Shown: piece by piece, positions 52,846-61,665 of the stretch | Position numbering within the stretch: position 1 is the first letter of the stretch | Layout: every line of letters begins with the position of its first letter | The notes under the pieces: generated by a model | What the model was told of the DNA's origin: nothing | Seen by the model: only the letters and a program-made list of their open reading frames with translations | Database searches by the model: none | NCBI GenBank assembly: GCA_041649015.1 | Contig: JBAZNU010000001.1 | Location: forward strand, 124,001-188,000 | DNA: 64,000 nt | Direction of reading: 5' to 3' | From: Ignavibacteria bacterium | GTDB lineage: Bacteria; Bacteroidota; Ignavibacteria; Tepidaquicellales; Tepidaquicellaceae | Program-made: the position numbers and the translations under genes

Positions 52846-55305
52846 CTATTTAATTAACACCATTTTTTTAACCATTAAAAATCTGGCTGATTCAAGTTTG
52901 CAGAAATATACTCCGCTTGATAATTTTGCCCCGTTGAAGGATACTATATATGTCCCCGCATTTAATCTGGAATTGTCGTAATATGATTCGACTTCTTTTC
53001 CCTGCATATTATATATCTTTAATGTAACATTGTCAGTTTGGGGAATACTGAATTGAATATTTGTAACAGGATTAAATGGGTTTGGATAGTTCTGTTCAAG
53101 AATGTAATTTTGTGGAAGATTTATACTTTCATTTATTCCGGTTGCGATTCTTTCATACGCTCCTAAATCGGGTGTGACAAGATGTCTCGGAATACTATCG
53201 TAATCAAATAAAATACTAATTGGTGTTGTAATAGGCAAACCCGCATCATCACACTGCGATGGACTATTTAAGTGTAAATTATACGGTGGAGTTATTACAT
53301 TTATGAACGGAGGATTTGTGCTTATAGAAAGACTGTCTTTCGGAGTTATTAAAGCTTTATATTCCGTTAATGTCTGCAAATTGTTGGTGCTGTCGGTGTA
53401 AATTAACCTGTTTATTCCGGGAGTCCCGGCGTAAAAACAGTTGTTATTTGAAATATTAATATTATTAAATATACCCGCTCCGCTTCTTCTGAATACTACT
53501 GTTTTACCTGTACCATTTGGTTTGGAATGATTCACAAATATATTATTTCTCATATCTAGAGACGCTGTGGTTCCTGTTGAAGAGTAAGCGTGATAAATAC
53601 ATGAAGTTCCGTAATTTTCACCAACGGATATTGTGTCTTTCAAATAAATTGTATTATAATAAATCCCTATGGCAGAATTCACAGTGCTCGATGTTATACT
53701 AATTCCTCTTATAGCGTCAACATTACTTACTCCTGATAATCTTAAATCACTTATTAAATTATTGTATACGTAATCTGTCGCACCTCCCTGAATAGATATG
53801 CCGTATATAGATTGTACAGTCCCGGATAAATCATGAATCTTATTTCTGTGAATATTGCATAATACACCACCACTTACTTTAATTCCAATTAAACTTTCAC
53901 CGAGCGAATTACAATTTATACCGGTAATTATATTATTATATAAATTTACTGTACCATTACTAATACTAATTCCCTCAATTTTTGCAGTACCTGTGGTGGT
54001 ACTATAATTTGAGATGTTGTTGTTATAAGCGTTTACTACACCGGAATTAAATAGAAATCCATAACAGGTTCCGCTGCTTGAATTAACAATATTGTTTGAA
54101 ATTGTATTATTGTACACATTTGCACTATCTACAGAGCCGGGAGCAATCAATGTAGAAGCACCATTATTAATTGTGTTGTTGTTGATTAAGTTAGAGTAAA
54201 TATTAAGTGTAACAGAGCTAACTCCGTTATTTATTGCACTAAAACCTCCCGAATTACCTATGACACAATTCTCAATTATATTGTTATGTATATTAAATGT
54301 ACTATTACTATCGCCGGCATTATTTCCTATTGCGTAAACTAACCTCGTCCCCGAAGTTGTTAAACTCAGTGTATTATAACTGTATGTTGTATTCGCTGCT
54401 TTTGTATAACTTGAAAATATTCCATAGAACCAGCACAAACTCGGCTCCCCGCCTCCTGCTGTATTAAATAAACTATTATATGAGGCATTAAAATTATTAC
54501 AGTACGCTGAATATATACCAAAAGTTGATCCTCCCGTACCCGACCACGAAAAATTCTGTATTGTGTTTCCTGATCCCGATATTCCGATTTTTATATTTTG
54601 ATCGTAATAATCGTAAGGAGCAGTAGTGTGTTTATATCCTGATACATAAACTCCATGATTGACATTAATTATCGAATCGCCACATACAACAATATTTTCA
54701 TTTCTCCCTGTGTAATTCGATACAGTAACACCTGTATTCGAACCTAAGGAAGTAGGTCCGTTTGAGATATATATTCCAACGTTTATATTACTAACAGTAC
54801 TTTTAATTAAGGTAACAGAACAGTTTCGAATGGTGTCGTTTTGACATCCATCAGTTCCACTGGGTTTATAAGTATAGAATCCGTATTCAATCGTTGATTG
54901 AATTGCTTGCACATCTATACCGTCAAATACAATATAATCAGTTCCATAAAATTGAATAATACCGTCTCCGTCACCCCCAACCGATGTGGTTGTTTTAGTT
55001 CCTGCATCTGTTCTGGTTATTTTAGGATTTGTACCGGAACCGCTTTTTTGAAATATTATAGGGGAAGTTGTTGTTCCTGTCGCAGTGATAGTTAACTGAG
55101 CGCTTGTACTTTCAGTATATCCTGCTGTTACATTAAATGTAACTCCACCACTTCCCACACCGTTTGTATTAAGGGCGTTTATAGCGGATGATATTGAAGC
55201 ATAATCACCGGGGATGGTTTTTGCTCCGGATATTGGTTGCGATTTTACATTTTGTGCGCAAATAAAAATGAGAAGTGAAATAGATGTAATTATAAAATTT
55301 TTCAT
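52846..55305 (-). CDS. T9SS-exported right-handed beta-helix protein, copy 2
   Basis: 819 residues: signal MKNFIITSISLLIFICAQNVKSQ, a parallel beta-helix to about 700, and a type A sorting domain (LEQNYPNPFNPVTNI ... KKMVLIK). It aligns with copy 1 over about 600 residues, sharing blocks such as GTDYI.F.G.DVQ, YKPSGTDGCQN and AIRGISI. It lacks the middle domain and the Fn3-like segment of copy 1. The duplication is thus of the helix core, with different C-terminal arrangements. The upstream spacer carries three inverted-repeat copies and the TrmB-like gene, so it may be under that regulator. Confidence 0.85.
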   Translation of the reverse strand: MKNFIITSISLLIFICAQNVKSQPISGAKTIPGDYASISSAINALNTNGVGSGGVTFNVTAGYTESTSAQLTITATGTTTSPIIFQKSGSGTNPKITRTDAGTKTTTSVGGDGDGIIQFYGTDYIVFDGIDVQAIQSTIEYGFYTYKPSGTDGCQNDTIRNCSVTLIKSTVSNINVGIYISNGPTSLGSNTGVTVSNYTGRNENIVVCGDSIINVNHGVYVSGYKHTTAPYDYYDQNIKIGISGSGNTIQNFSWSGTGGSTFGIYSAYCNNFNASYNSLFNTAGGGEPSLCWFYGIFSSYTKAANTTYSYNTLSLTTSGTRLVYAIGNNAGDSNSTFNIHNNIIENCVIGNSGGFSAINNGVSSVTLNIYSNLINNNTINNGASTLIAPGSVDSANVYNNTISNNIVNSSSGTCYGFLFNSGVVNAYNNNISNYSTTTGTAKIEGISISNGTVNLYNNIITGINCNSLGESLIGIKVSGGVLCNIHRNKIHDLSGTVQSIYGISIQGGATDYVYNNLISDLRLSGVSNVDAIRGISITSSTVNSAIGIYYNTIYLKDTISVGENYGTSCIYHAYSSTGTTASLDMRNNIFVNHSKPNGTGKTVVFRRSGAGIFNNINISNNNCFYAGTPGINRLIYTDSTNNLQTLTEYKALITPKDSLSISTNPPFINVITPPYNLHLNSPSQCDDAGLPITTPISILFDYDSIPRHLVTPDLGAYERIATGINESINLPQNYILEQNYPNPFNPVTNIQFSIPQTDNVTLKIYNMQGKEVESYYDNSRLNAGTYIVSFNGAKLSSGVYFCKLESARFLMVKKMVLIK

Positions 55306-55431
55306 TTCAGTATTTTTGTTTAATAAATGAGGCGTATATTTTTATAACGCATTTATATTTAATAATAATAGAACCTTTCAAACCTTAAATCTTTATAGAG
55401 ACAATTAATAACGAGTATTTTTTTTGATAAC

Positions 55432-55466
55432 ATATATTATTACCCCTCTTATGGGTAATAATATAT
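55432..55466. promoter_or_regulatory. Inverted repeat, copy 1 of candidate operator
   Basis: ATATATTATTACCC (55432-55445) and GGGTAATAATATAT (55453-55466) form a perfect 14-bp inverted repeat around a 7-base loop. Its core is ATTAC-N9-GGGTAAT, repeated twice downstream in degraded form. It may be an operator or a hairpin. Confidence 0.6.
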
Positions 55467-55503
55467 TATGAATATATCTTATTGTCAATGTAAATGGAAC
55501 ATT

Positions 55504-55525
55504 ATTACTTATGGGGGGGGGTAAT
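55504..55525. promoter_or_regulatory. Inverted repeat, copy 2 of candidate operator (G-run variant)
   Basis: ATTAC (55504-55508) with GGGTAAT ending at about 55525; the ten bases between include most of a nine-G run (55513-55521). It keeps the ATTAC-N10-GGGTAA spacing but has lost the wider arms. Confidence 0.5.
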
Positions 55526-55532
55526 AAAATTT

Positions 55533-55552
55533 ATTACTCTATCTGTGGGTAA
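55533..55552. promoter_or_regulatory. Inverted repeat, copy 3 of candidate operator
   Basis: ATTAC (55533-55537) with GGGTAA (55547-55552), nine bases apart as in copy 1. The outer arms are not palindromic. Confidence 0.5.
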
Positions 55553-55789
55553 CAGTAATTCGCTTACATTTTTATAATAACAGAAATATTTCGTTTGTAA
55601 CGGTATTTGGGAGTTAATGATATATTAGTTTATCCGGAATCAACATGTTGGAAATTAATTCTAAATAAATTCTCGGTTTAGTTTCGAGGGATTCATAAGC
55701 AGCTAAAATGCTCTTTTGTTAATAATATTAATTAGAGTATTTATTTATTACGCTTTATAGAATTGTACTAGTATTCTCAAGCATAAATA

Positions 55790-56620
55790 TTATTTAAATG
55801 GAAGTGATTTTTCCCATAACCAGTTAAATAACATTTTGCATGTTAATGCAAGCTCATGATGTTCCACAAAAATCATTGTAATATTATTCGATTCACCGAA
55901 TTTTTGAAGTAGCGGGAAGATAACAGTTCTTTCGTCACACACGACCATTTTTATCGGGAGGGATGCGATTAGTCTTGCTTGTTGCCCAAGTTTTATCTGG
56001 TGCCGTAAATATTTCTGAAGCCATACTATCTCCATTAGCTCTTTCTCTTCATAAATATTCCTGCAAATTACTCCCCTTTTAATCAATTTTGCTTCTTCTT
56101 TTTCTTGCTCGGATAATCGTTTAGAAGTATCACAAACATATGGACCTTTGTTAAATGTCAAAAAATCATACTTGGTCTTTTTAATTGCCTGAACATACTT
56201 ATTTTGTATTTGAACTTTGTCTCGAAACACTTCAACAAAATCCAGAGGACCAACAATATCTTTATTCTGCTCATAAATTGGTGTATATGTGCTGATAAGA
56301 TTTTCTAACGCATCAATTTTTTTCTCTATCTCTGTTTGATACTCATTTTTAAATTCATTGAGTACCGTTCTGAATGCTGTCTTAGGCTCTACTGCTCCGT
56401 AATACTTTTCTCTCCCCGAGCCCCACTGTGTAACAATTCCTCTGGCAACCATTTTTTGTAATACTTCATACATTTTTGTTCGGGGTATATCTACTGAATC
56501 CTGAAGTTCTAATGTTGTAAATCCTTTCCTGGTAAGAAGTCTTATATAAACCTTTGCTTCTCTTTCGGTGAGCCCTAGATTAATAAACATTTGTATCTGC
56601 TTTCTGTTGTCGCGTACCAT
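55790..56620 (-). CDS. TrmB-family transcriptional regulator
   Basis: 276 residues. Residues 10-80 are a TrmB-type winged helix-turn-helix (LGLTEREAKVYIRLLTRKGFTTLELQ ... the recognition helix IPRTKMYEVLQKMVARG), followed by a C-terminal effector/PLD-like domain (about 110-276) with VVCDERTVIFPL and FVEHHELALTCKMLF. Archaeal TrmB proteins bind sugars and control transport and sugar metabolism; bacterial members are less well known. It lies upstream of the beta-helix gene across the spacer that holds the ATTAC/GGGTAA copies. Single gene. The family call is firm; the ligand and targets are inferred only from location. Confidence 0.85.
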   Translation of the reverse strand: MVRDNRKQIQMFINLGLTEREAKVYIRLLTRKGFTTLELQDSVDIPRTKMYEVLQKMVARGIVTQWGSGREKYYGAVEPKTAFRTVLNEFKNEYQTEIEKKIDALENLISTYTPIYEQNKDIVGPLDFVEVFRDKVQIQNKYVQAIKKTKYDFLTFNKGPYVCDTSKRLSEQEKEEAKLIKRGVICRNIYEEKELMEIVWLQKYLRHQIKLGQQARLIASLPIKMVVCDERTVIFPLLQKFGESNNITMIFVEHHELALTCKMLFNWLWEKSLPFK

Positions 56621-57099
56621 ATTCTAATTCTTAATTTATTTAAAATAAGTTATGAGTTTAAAAAATAACTTAACCAATAAATATTATTTTAAATTCAAGA
56701 CCCTGTCATAAACATTATATTTTTTTGGGGAATATATTTAGTTATTTTTTCATTTTTCAAACTTATTAAAAAGTTAGGATAAAAGCAATCATATAATTAT
56801 TAGCGGTACAAAAAAATTTATTGATTGAACCGTCGCTCATATTTAATATACAGGATAGTATATTTGTAAATATTTTTTAAAATTCGCTGCACGATGATTT
56901 GCTGCTCAATGATTAATAAGGGTTTATGTATTTCCTGTTTTTAAACTTTGAAGTGGTTTTTGTTCTGTTTCTGATTTCTCAATTTGAGCTATTTGCAACA
57001 TCATAATATAGTGATTCTTCCACATTATAGTGATCTAACCTCGTAAAAAATTTGATTATATAAGAAAAATAAAAGAGATGCTGAATTATGATTAAAGCT
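56621..57099. other. 479-base intergenic region, no gene seen
   Basis: AT-rich spacer between the start of the TrmB-like gene and the end of the ABC-2 permease gene. No ORF, tRNA or clear hairpin was found. The promoter of the regulator should be near 56630-56700, but I see no ATTAC/GGGTAA copy there. Confidence 0.5.
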
Positions 57100-58407
57100 T
57101 TAATCGTTGAATATATTTCCCCTTTTGAAATTGAAATAGCTGATAATATTCACTAACACACCAATTCCGAGTAACATCCCGACATAAGGCAGAATTTCTA
57201 TAAAACCCGAACCTCGCCATAGCACTGCAATAAATCCTTCAATCGACCAGTATGTTATCGTAAACCTGCTGAAGAATTGAATTATCTCAGGCATCATCGA
57301 AACTGGAAACCATGAACCGCCCACTGCGCTCATCGTCAGTATCAGTAGCGTTCCAAGTCCATTTGCTTGTGCTGAGGTTTTTGTGAACGAGGCTAAAAAC
57401 ATACCAAATGCCGTACAAGCTATAGATGAAGCTATGATTAAAAGTATTAGGTTATGAAAGTTTGAGAATATATCTATCTTGAATAAAAGAGCGCCGCAAA
57501 GGAAGAGAACTGTAAGCTGTAAAATACCAATTGCCATGTTATAAAGATATTTGCTCCAGAGAATCTGTGTCCTCGTAACAGGTGATGAAAGTAGTCTTAT
57601 CATAACCCCCGTCTGCTTTTCTTCAAAAAGTGAACGAGCAGCTGCCGACAGTGAAAAAAGCAGAAACATCATCGCCCATCCACCCACGTTCCTCGTTGCC
57701 ATTGAGTTCGCTACATTCTTACCCACAAGCTGATACTTTTCCATGTTCAGCATGTTGTCAAAGATATTAAACCCTTCTTTAACAGTGTCGGACTTAGATT
57801 TCGTGTTATTAATATTTCCAAATATATCCGCTGTATCAACATTAAAGTATTTGCTCACAACTTTGTTAATTTCCGAATTAAATTTTTTACTGCTGTCTTT
57901 CCCGAGTACATTTTCGGATTTCTTGTTCAAACTTTGTGTAAATACTTCTGGAATGCTCTGCATTATTGTCTGCTGTAATACACCTTCAATTATGTTGCTT
58001 TCCATATCGTTCTTAGGGTCATAATAATATTTTATTTTAAGACTGCCCGATGTATCAGTGAAAGCATCCTCAGGTAAAACTATAGCTGTAGAAAATTTTC
58101 CCGCTATTACAGCATTCTTAATCGTAATGGAATCATAATTTACAATTTCGTCCTTTTCATTTTTGAAAGTTTTTATCAGTTTAAATGTCTTGGTTGTATC
58201 AAGTGTACTTTCGATTCTTTTTGCAACAGAACTATTACTCTGATTAACAAACCCAAGTGCAAGTTTCTCAAAATCTCCTGCACCGCTGAACACCGAACCG
58301 AATAATGCAATCAAGACCATCGGTACTATAAATGTAAGGCTGAGAGCAACCTTGTCCTTAAAGAATTGTATAAAATCTTTCCTTATTAACTGTAAAATAA
58401 TTCTCAA
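57100..58407 (-). CDS. ABC-2 type exporter permease
   Basis: 435 residues, six transmembrane helices: one at about 20-40, a large extracytosolic domain (about 45-235, with many charged and Asn residues), then five helices from about 245. The layout (helix, large loop, helices, then a NP/GxxxG-type end) is that of YhhJ/NatB-like ABC-2 permeases. The loop has no recognised domain. It overlaps the ATPase stop by four bases, so the two form an exporter, likely of a drug, lipid or surface polymer. Confidence 0.88.
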   Translation of the reverse strand: MRIILQLIRKDFIQFFKDKVALSLTFIVPMVLIALFGSVFSGAGDFEKLALGFVNQSNSSVAKRIESTLDTTKTFKLIKTFKNEKDEIVNYDSITIKNAVIAGKFSTAIVLPEDAFTDTSGSLKIKYYYDPKNDMESNIIEGVLQQTIMQSIPEVFTQSLNKKSENVLGKDSSKKFNSEINKVVSKYFNVDTADIFGNINNTKSKSDTVKEGFNIFDNMLNMEKYQLVGKNVANSMATRNVGGWAMMFLLFSLSAAARSLFEEKQTGVMIRLLSSPVTRTQILWSKYLYNMAIGILQLTVLFLCGALLFKIDIFSNFHNLILLIIASSIACTAFGMFLASFTKTSAQANGLGTLLILTMSAVGGSWFPVSMMPEIIQFFSRFTITYWSIEGFIAVLWRGSGFIEILPYVGMLLGIGVLVNIISYFNFKRGNIFND

Positions 58408-59321
58408 TCGCGCAGCCTCCGTCCTGTCAGATGAAGAAACAATTCTTCAAGTGTTGGCTTTTGAAGAATTAAGTTTTCTGTTCCTATTTTATTTTCTTCG
58501 AGAGTTTTTATAAATGCAGAAAGATTCGTTCCTTCATTTAATTTGATTTCATACTTATCTGAATTTGTGTAAATGCTTCCAAACTTCTTAAAATCAAACG
58601 GAAAAGATTCGGGTGTTCGATTCTTTGATATATAAATATGTCCTTTTATTGGAAGAAGTCTCAGCAGTTCATCTGTGGTACCTAATGCAATAATTTTTCC
58701 GTTATCAATTATCGCTACCCTATTGCAAAGTCGCTCTGCTTCCTCCATATAATGTGTTGTGTAAACTATTGTAAGTCCTTCATTATTTAGTTTCTCGAGG
58801 AAATCAAAAATTGCATTCCTCGATTGCGGGTCAACTCCAACAGTTGGCTCGTCGCACAATAGTACTTTGGGCTGATGAAGTAATGCTGTAATAAGGTTAA
58901 GCCTGCGTTTCATTCCCCCGGAAAAATTCTTAACTGTATCCTTGCGTCTTTCATACAACCCGACTGCATTCAGATATTCGTTTATATTATTCTTGAGTTT
59001 GGATGAATCTATATTATAAAGTGAACCGAAAAATTTCAGATTCTCATCTGCGGATAGGTCACCGTATAATGCAACAGACTGAGGCACAAAACCAAGTTCG
59101 CTTCGGAATTTTAACTCTTTGCCATTTACTTCCTCCCCGTTAATATTAACAGAACCGGAATCAGCAGAAAGGTAACCAATTAGAATGTTCATTAGAGTCG
59201 TCTTGCCCGCACCGTTAGGTCCGAGCAATCCAAAGAATTCTCCTTTGTTGATTTCCAGACTCACATCATTCAATGCTTTTATTGTTTTGAATGATTTCGA
59301 TATATTATTCAGTTTAATCAT
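58404..59321 (-). CDS. ABC-2 type exporter ATPase
   Basis: 305 residues. Walker A LGPNGAGKTT (33-42), signature FSGGMKRRLNLITALLHQP, Walker B VLLCDEPTVGVDP, H-loop TTHYMEEAERLC. The C-terminal 80 residues (PESFPFDFKKFG ... LILQKPTLEELFLHLTGR) are the accessory domain of exporters of the CcmA/NatA type. It pairs with the permease gene by a four-base overlap. Nothing beside it suggests a substrate. Confidence 0.93.
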   Translation of the reverse strand: MIKLNNISKSFKTIKALNDVSLEINKGEFFGLLGPNGAGKTTLMNILIGYLSADSGSVNINGEEVNGKELKFRSELGFVPQSVALYGDLSADENLKFFGSLYNIDSSKLKNNINEYLNAVGLYERRKDTVKNFSGGMKRRLNLITALLHQPKVLLCDEPTVGVDPQSRNAIFDFLEKLNNEGLTIVYTTHYMEEAERLCNRVAIIDNGKIIALGTTDELLRLLPIKGHIYISKNRTPESFPFDFKKFGSIYTNSDKYEIKLNEGTNLSAFIKTLEENKIGTENLILQKPTLEELFLHLTGRRLRD

Positions 59322-59366
59322 AGTCTGTAATTACTTATTTAATGCAAGCAATTCAAGACCAAAAAT

Positions 59367-60542
59367 TCAATTCACTGATTGAATTCTTCCGGCTCTTTTC
59401 GGGGCAACAACCATTCTTCCCTGCGGCAAGAGGACAGGTGGAGGATTAGAGCCGGACAAATTTGTCGGGACCTCCCATCTCTTTACACCCAGAGATGAAA
59501 TTGAACCTGCTAAAATGAGACTTCCGTCACCGATGTAATAAACATTGTCAGCATCATCGAGTAGCAGACCTTCAGCACCGAGTGAACTATTAAACGTGTT
59601 GCATCTCCACTTCTCTGCTCCTGAAGTATCAAAAGATACAACAAAACTTCCCATAGATACAATTATATAATTTTTTGATGTTATAACCGGCGACGAATAA
59701 TCATTTGCTCCTGTTTTAGTCCACTTTGTTTCACCAATTTGATTCAGACAGTATAGTATATTATCAGAATGTCCAATAAAATATATATTCCCGAATCCAT
59801 CCATTACGAGTCCGGTGGATGCTTTGGAATAACTTTTCTGCCAGATTACAGTACCCGATTTATCAGTTTTAACAAGAACAGAATTTTGTGCAAATGTATA
59901 TATATTATCATCACGGTCAATCATTATTTTGGAATAATACATTCCTTTCAGTAAAGTATTTGTCCAAAGTATGCCTCCGTTTGGAGAAATTGCAGAGAGT
60001 CCGTTTTGTAAAAATGTATAAAGGGTTCCGTCTTTGCCTACTGCCGGAATACATACTTCGGCATTACTAATAAACCATTTTTCTGTTCCGGAAGAATCAA
60101 TACAGTATAGCCTGTCTGCTATTCCGGGTTTAAATGCAACAAAGTATATATTCGTCTCATCCTTGTTCAGACTGATTCCTGCATAATTCCATTGAATCAG
60201 AGAATCTTTTTTCCAGACCACCTGCCCGTCAGGGGAGAATTTATACAATGCACCGAGAGGATAAATCTGATGTATATAATATATGAATCCGCGCGAGTCA
60301 ACGCAAAACTCGCTGCCGTCGCTGTAACTCCCCGACGGAAAAGTGTACAACCAGCCAAGTGTACCGTTTGCGACAGGATTCATTACCGCATCGGGAGCAT
60401 AAGGGCTTGAAGTATTGCGGGAGTTGTATCCTGGCATAGGCCATATCGGACTTGTATCCGGTATTGGGTTCAAAGGATTTGTAGATTCAGTGCAGCTGTA
60501 AAGGATTATTGATAAAAGTATAGCAGCAATTATATTCTTCAT
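59367..60542 (-). CDS. Beta-propeller lipoprotein with PQQ-like repeats
   Basis: 391 residues. Lipoprotein signal MKNIIAAILLSIILYSC (C17), a Ser/Pro/Asn linker, then PQQ-like or quinoprotein-like propeller blades: YYIHQIYPLGALYKFSPDGQ, YCIDSSGTEKW, ISPNGGILWT, KTDKSGTVIW, LNQIGETKW, SFDTSGAEKW. Each blade carries the G-x-x-x-W pattern. It resembles the 923-2404 lipoprotein in style, and both may act on the cell surface, but their sequences are not close. It begins 124 bases left of the trxB stop and ends 45 bases before the ABC ATPase. Confidence 0.8.
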   Translation of the reverse strand: MKNIIAAILLSIILYSCTESTNPLNPIPDTSPIWPMPGYNSRNTSSPYAPDAVMNPVANGTLGWLYTFPSGSYSDGSEFCVDSRGFIYYIHQIYPLGALYKFSPDGQVVWKKDSLIQWNYAGISLNKDETNIYFVAFKPGIADRLYCIDSSGTEKWFISNAEVCIPAVGKDGTLYTFLQNGLSAISPNGGILWTNTLLKGMYYSKIMIDRDDNIYTFAQNSVLVKTDKSGTVIWQKSYSKASTGLVMDGFGNIYFIGHSDNILYCLNQIGETKWTKTGANDYSSPVITSKNYIIVSMGSFVVSFDTSGAEKWRCNTFNSSLGAEGLLLDDADNVYYIGDGSLILAGSISSLGVKRWEVPTNLSGSNPPPVLLPQGRMVVAPKRAGRIQSVN

Positions 60543-60612
60543 AATAAATGAGATTTTTATAGTAATGTTATTAAATCTATTTATTTAAAATTTGTAAACT
60601 ATTTTACCTGTA

Positions 60613-60642
60613 TCCCCGCATAGCTTTAAATCAATGCGGGGA
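60613..60642. other. Hairpin in trxB downstream region
   Basis: TCCCCGCAT (60613-60621) pairs perfectly with ATGCGGGGA (60634-60642) around a 12-base loop. There is no T-tract on the minus strand, so it is not a standard intrinsic terminator; it could be a stabilising 3' end or a REP-like repeat. Confidence 0.6.
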
Positions 60643-60666
60643 CAAAATTATTCGGATAAATAAATT

Positions 60667-61623
60667 CTAACACTCAAGTGACTCAAGGTAACGCTCTGCA
60701 TCTATTGCCGCCATACAGCCCGTACCCGCTGCCGTTATCGCTTGACGGTAAACACTGTCCTGTGCATCACCGCATGCAAAGACTCCTTCAATGTTTGTTC
60801 TTGTTGAGGACTTCTCGGTAATAAGATATCCGACATCATTCATGTTAAGCAATCCGTTGAAAATCTGTGTGTTTGGCTGATGACCAATCGCCATGAATAC
60901 TCCTTCGCATTCATGTAGTTTCACTTCGCCGGTCTTAACATTCTTTAATTTTATACCGGTTACTGCTTTCTTGTTTCCGTCTTGTGTACCGACAATTTCA
61001 TCAATCACGGAATTTAAAGCAAATTTAATCTTGGGATTCTTCTGTGCACGTTCAAGCATTATCTTTGACGCCCTGAATCCTTCTCTTCTGTGTATGACGA
61101 GTACTTCTGATGCATGCCTCGTTAAATAATTTGCTTCCTCCATTGCAGTATCGCCGCCTCCGACTACTGCTACTCTAAGATTTCTAAAGAAAAATCCGTC
61201 GCATGTTGCACATGCTGAAACGCCAAACCCCATAAACTTCTTTTCAGATTCAAGTCCAAGATACTTTGCCGAAGCACCCGTTGCTATAATAACTGTATCT
61301 CCTGTATATTCCGTACCGTCGTCAGCCCATACTTTTAAAGGTTTTGCAGAAAAATCGACCTTTGTGATTGTTTTAAAATATGAAACAGCTCCAAACCTCT
61401 GTGCCTGCTTTCTCATAATGTCCATCAGAACAGGACCTGCTATTCCGTGTTCATATCCGGGATAATTTTCAATATCAGTCGTAATCATAAGCTGTCCGCC
61501 CGGCTGTGAACCCTCGAAAATCACTGGTTCAAGATTAGCACGTGCTGTATAAATTGCTGATGTTAAACCGGCGGGGCCGGTTCCGATGATAATAACTTTG
61601 TGTTGTCCTTTGTTATCAGACAT
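60667..61623 (-). CDS. trxB: Thioredoxin-disulfide reductase
   Basis: 318 residues, cytosolic flavoenzyme that reduces thioredoxin with NADPH. FAD loop GTGPAGLTSAIYTARA (14-29), redox pair C138/C141 in SACATCDGFF, NADPH loop VVGGGDTAMEEA, and the C-terminal FAD motif GVFACGDAQD. All catalytic features are intact. The gene lies 42 bases downstream of the TPR gene on the same strand. Confidence 0.97.
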   Translation of the reverse strand: MSDNKGQHKVIIIGTGPAGLTSAIYTARANLEPVIFEGSQPGGQLMITTDIENYPGYEHGIAGPVLMDIMRKQAQRFGAVSYFKTITKVDFSAKPLKVWADDGTEYTGDTVIIATGASAKYLGLESEKKFMGFGVSACATCDGFFFRNLRVAVVGGGDTAMEEANYLTRHASEVLVIHRREGFRASKIMLERAQKNPKIKFALNSVIDEIVGTQDGNKKAVTGIKLKNVKTGEVKLHECEGVFMAIGHQPNTQIFNGLLNMNDVGYLITEKSSTRTNIEGVFACGDAQDSVYRQAITAAGTGCMAAIDAERYLESLEC

Positions 61624-61665
61624 TTTAATAATCCTTTCTGTAAATATTTTTATAAACTATGTAAT

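Larger units (their letters stand above)
55306..55789. other. 484-base intergenic region with a cluster of inverted repeats
   Basis: No ORF is seen. It lies upstream of the beta-helix gene (start 55305) and downstream of the TrmB-like regulator (stop 55790), both on the minus strand. It contains the three ATTAC-N9/10-GGGTAA copies listed separately. The remainder (55553-55789) is plain AT-rich sequence. Confidence 0.6.
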
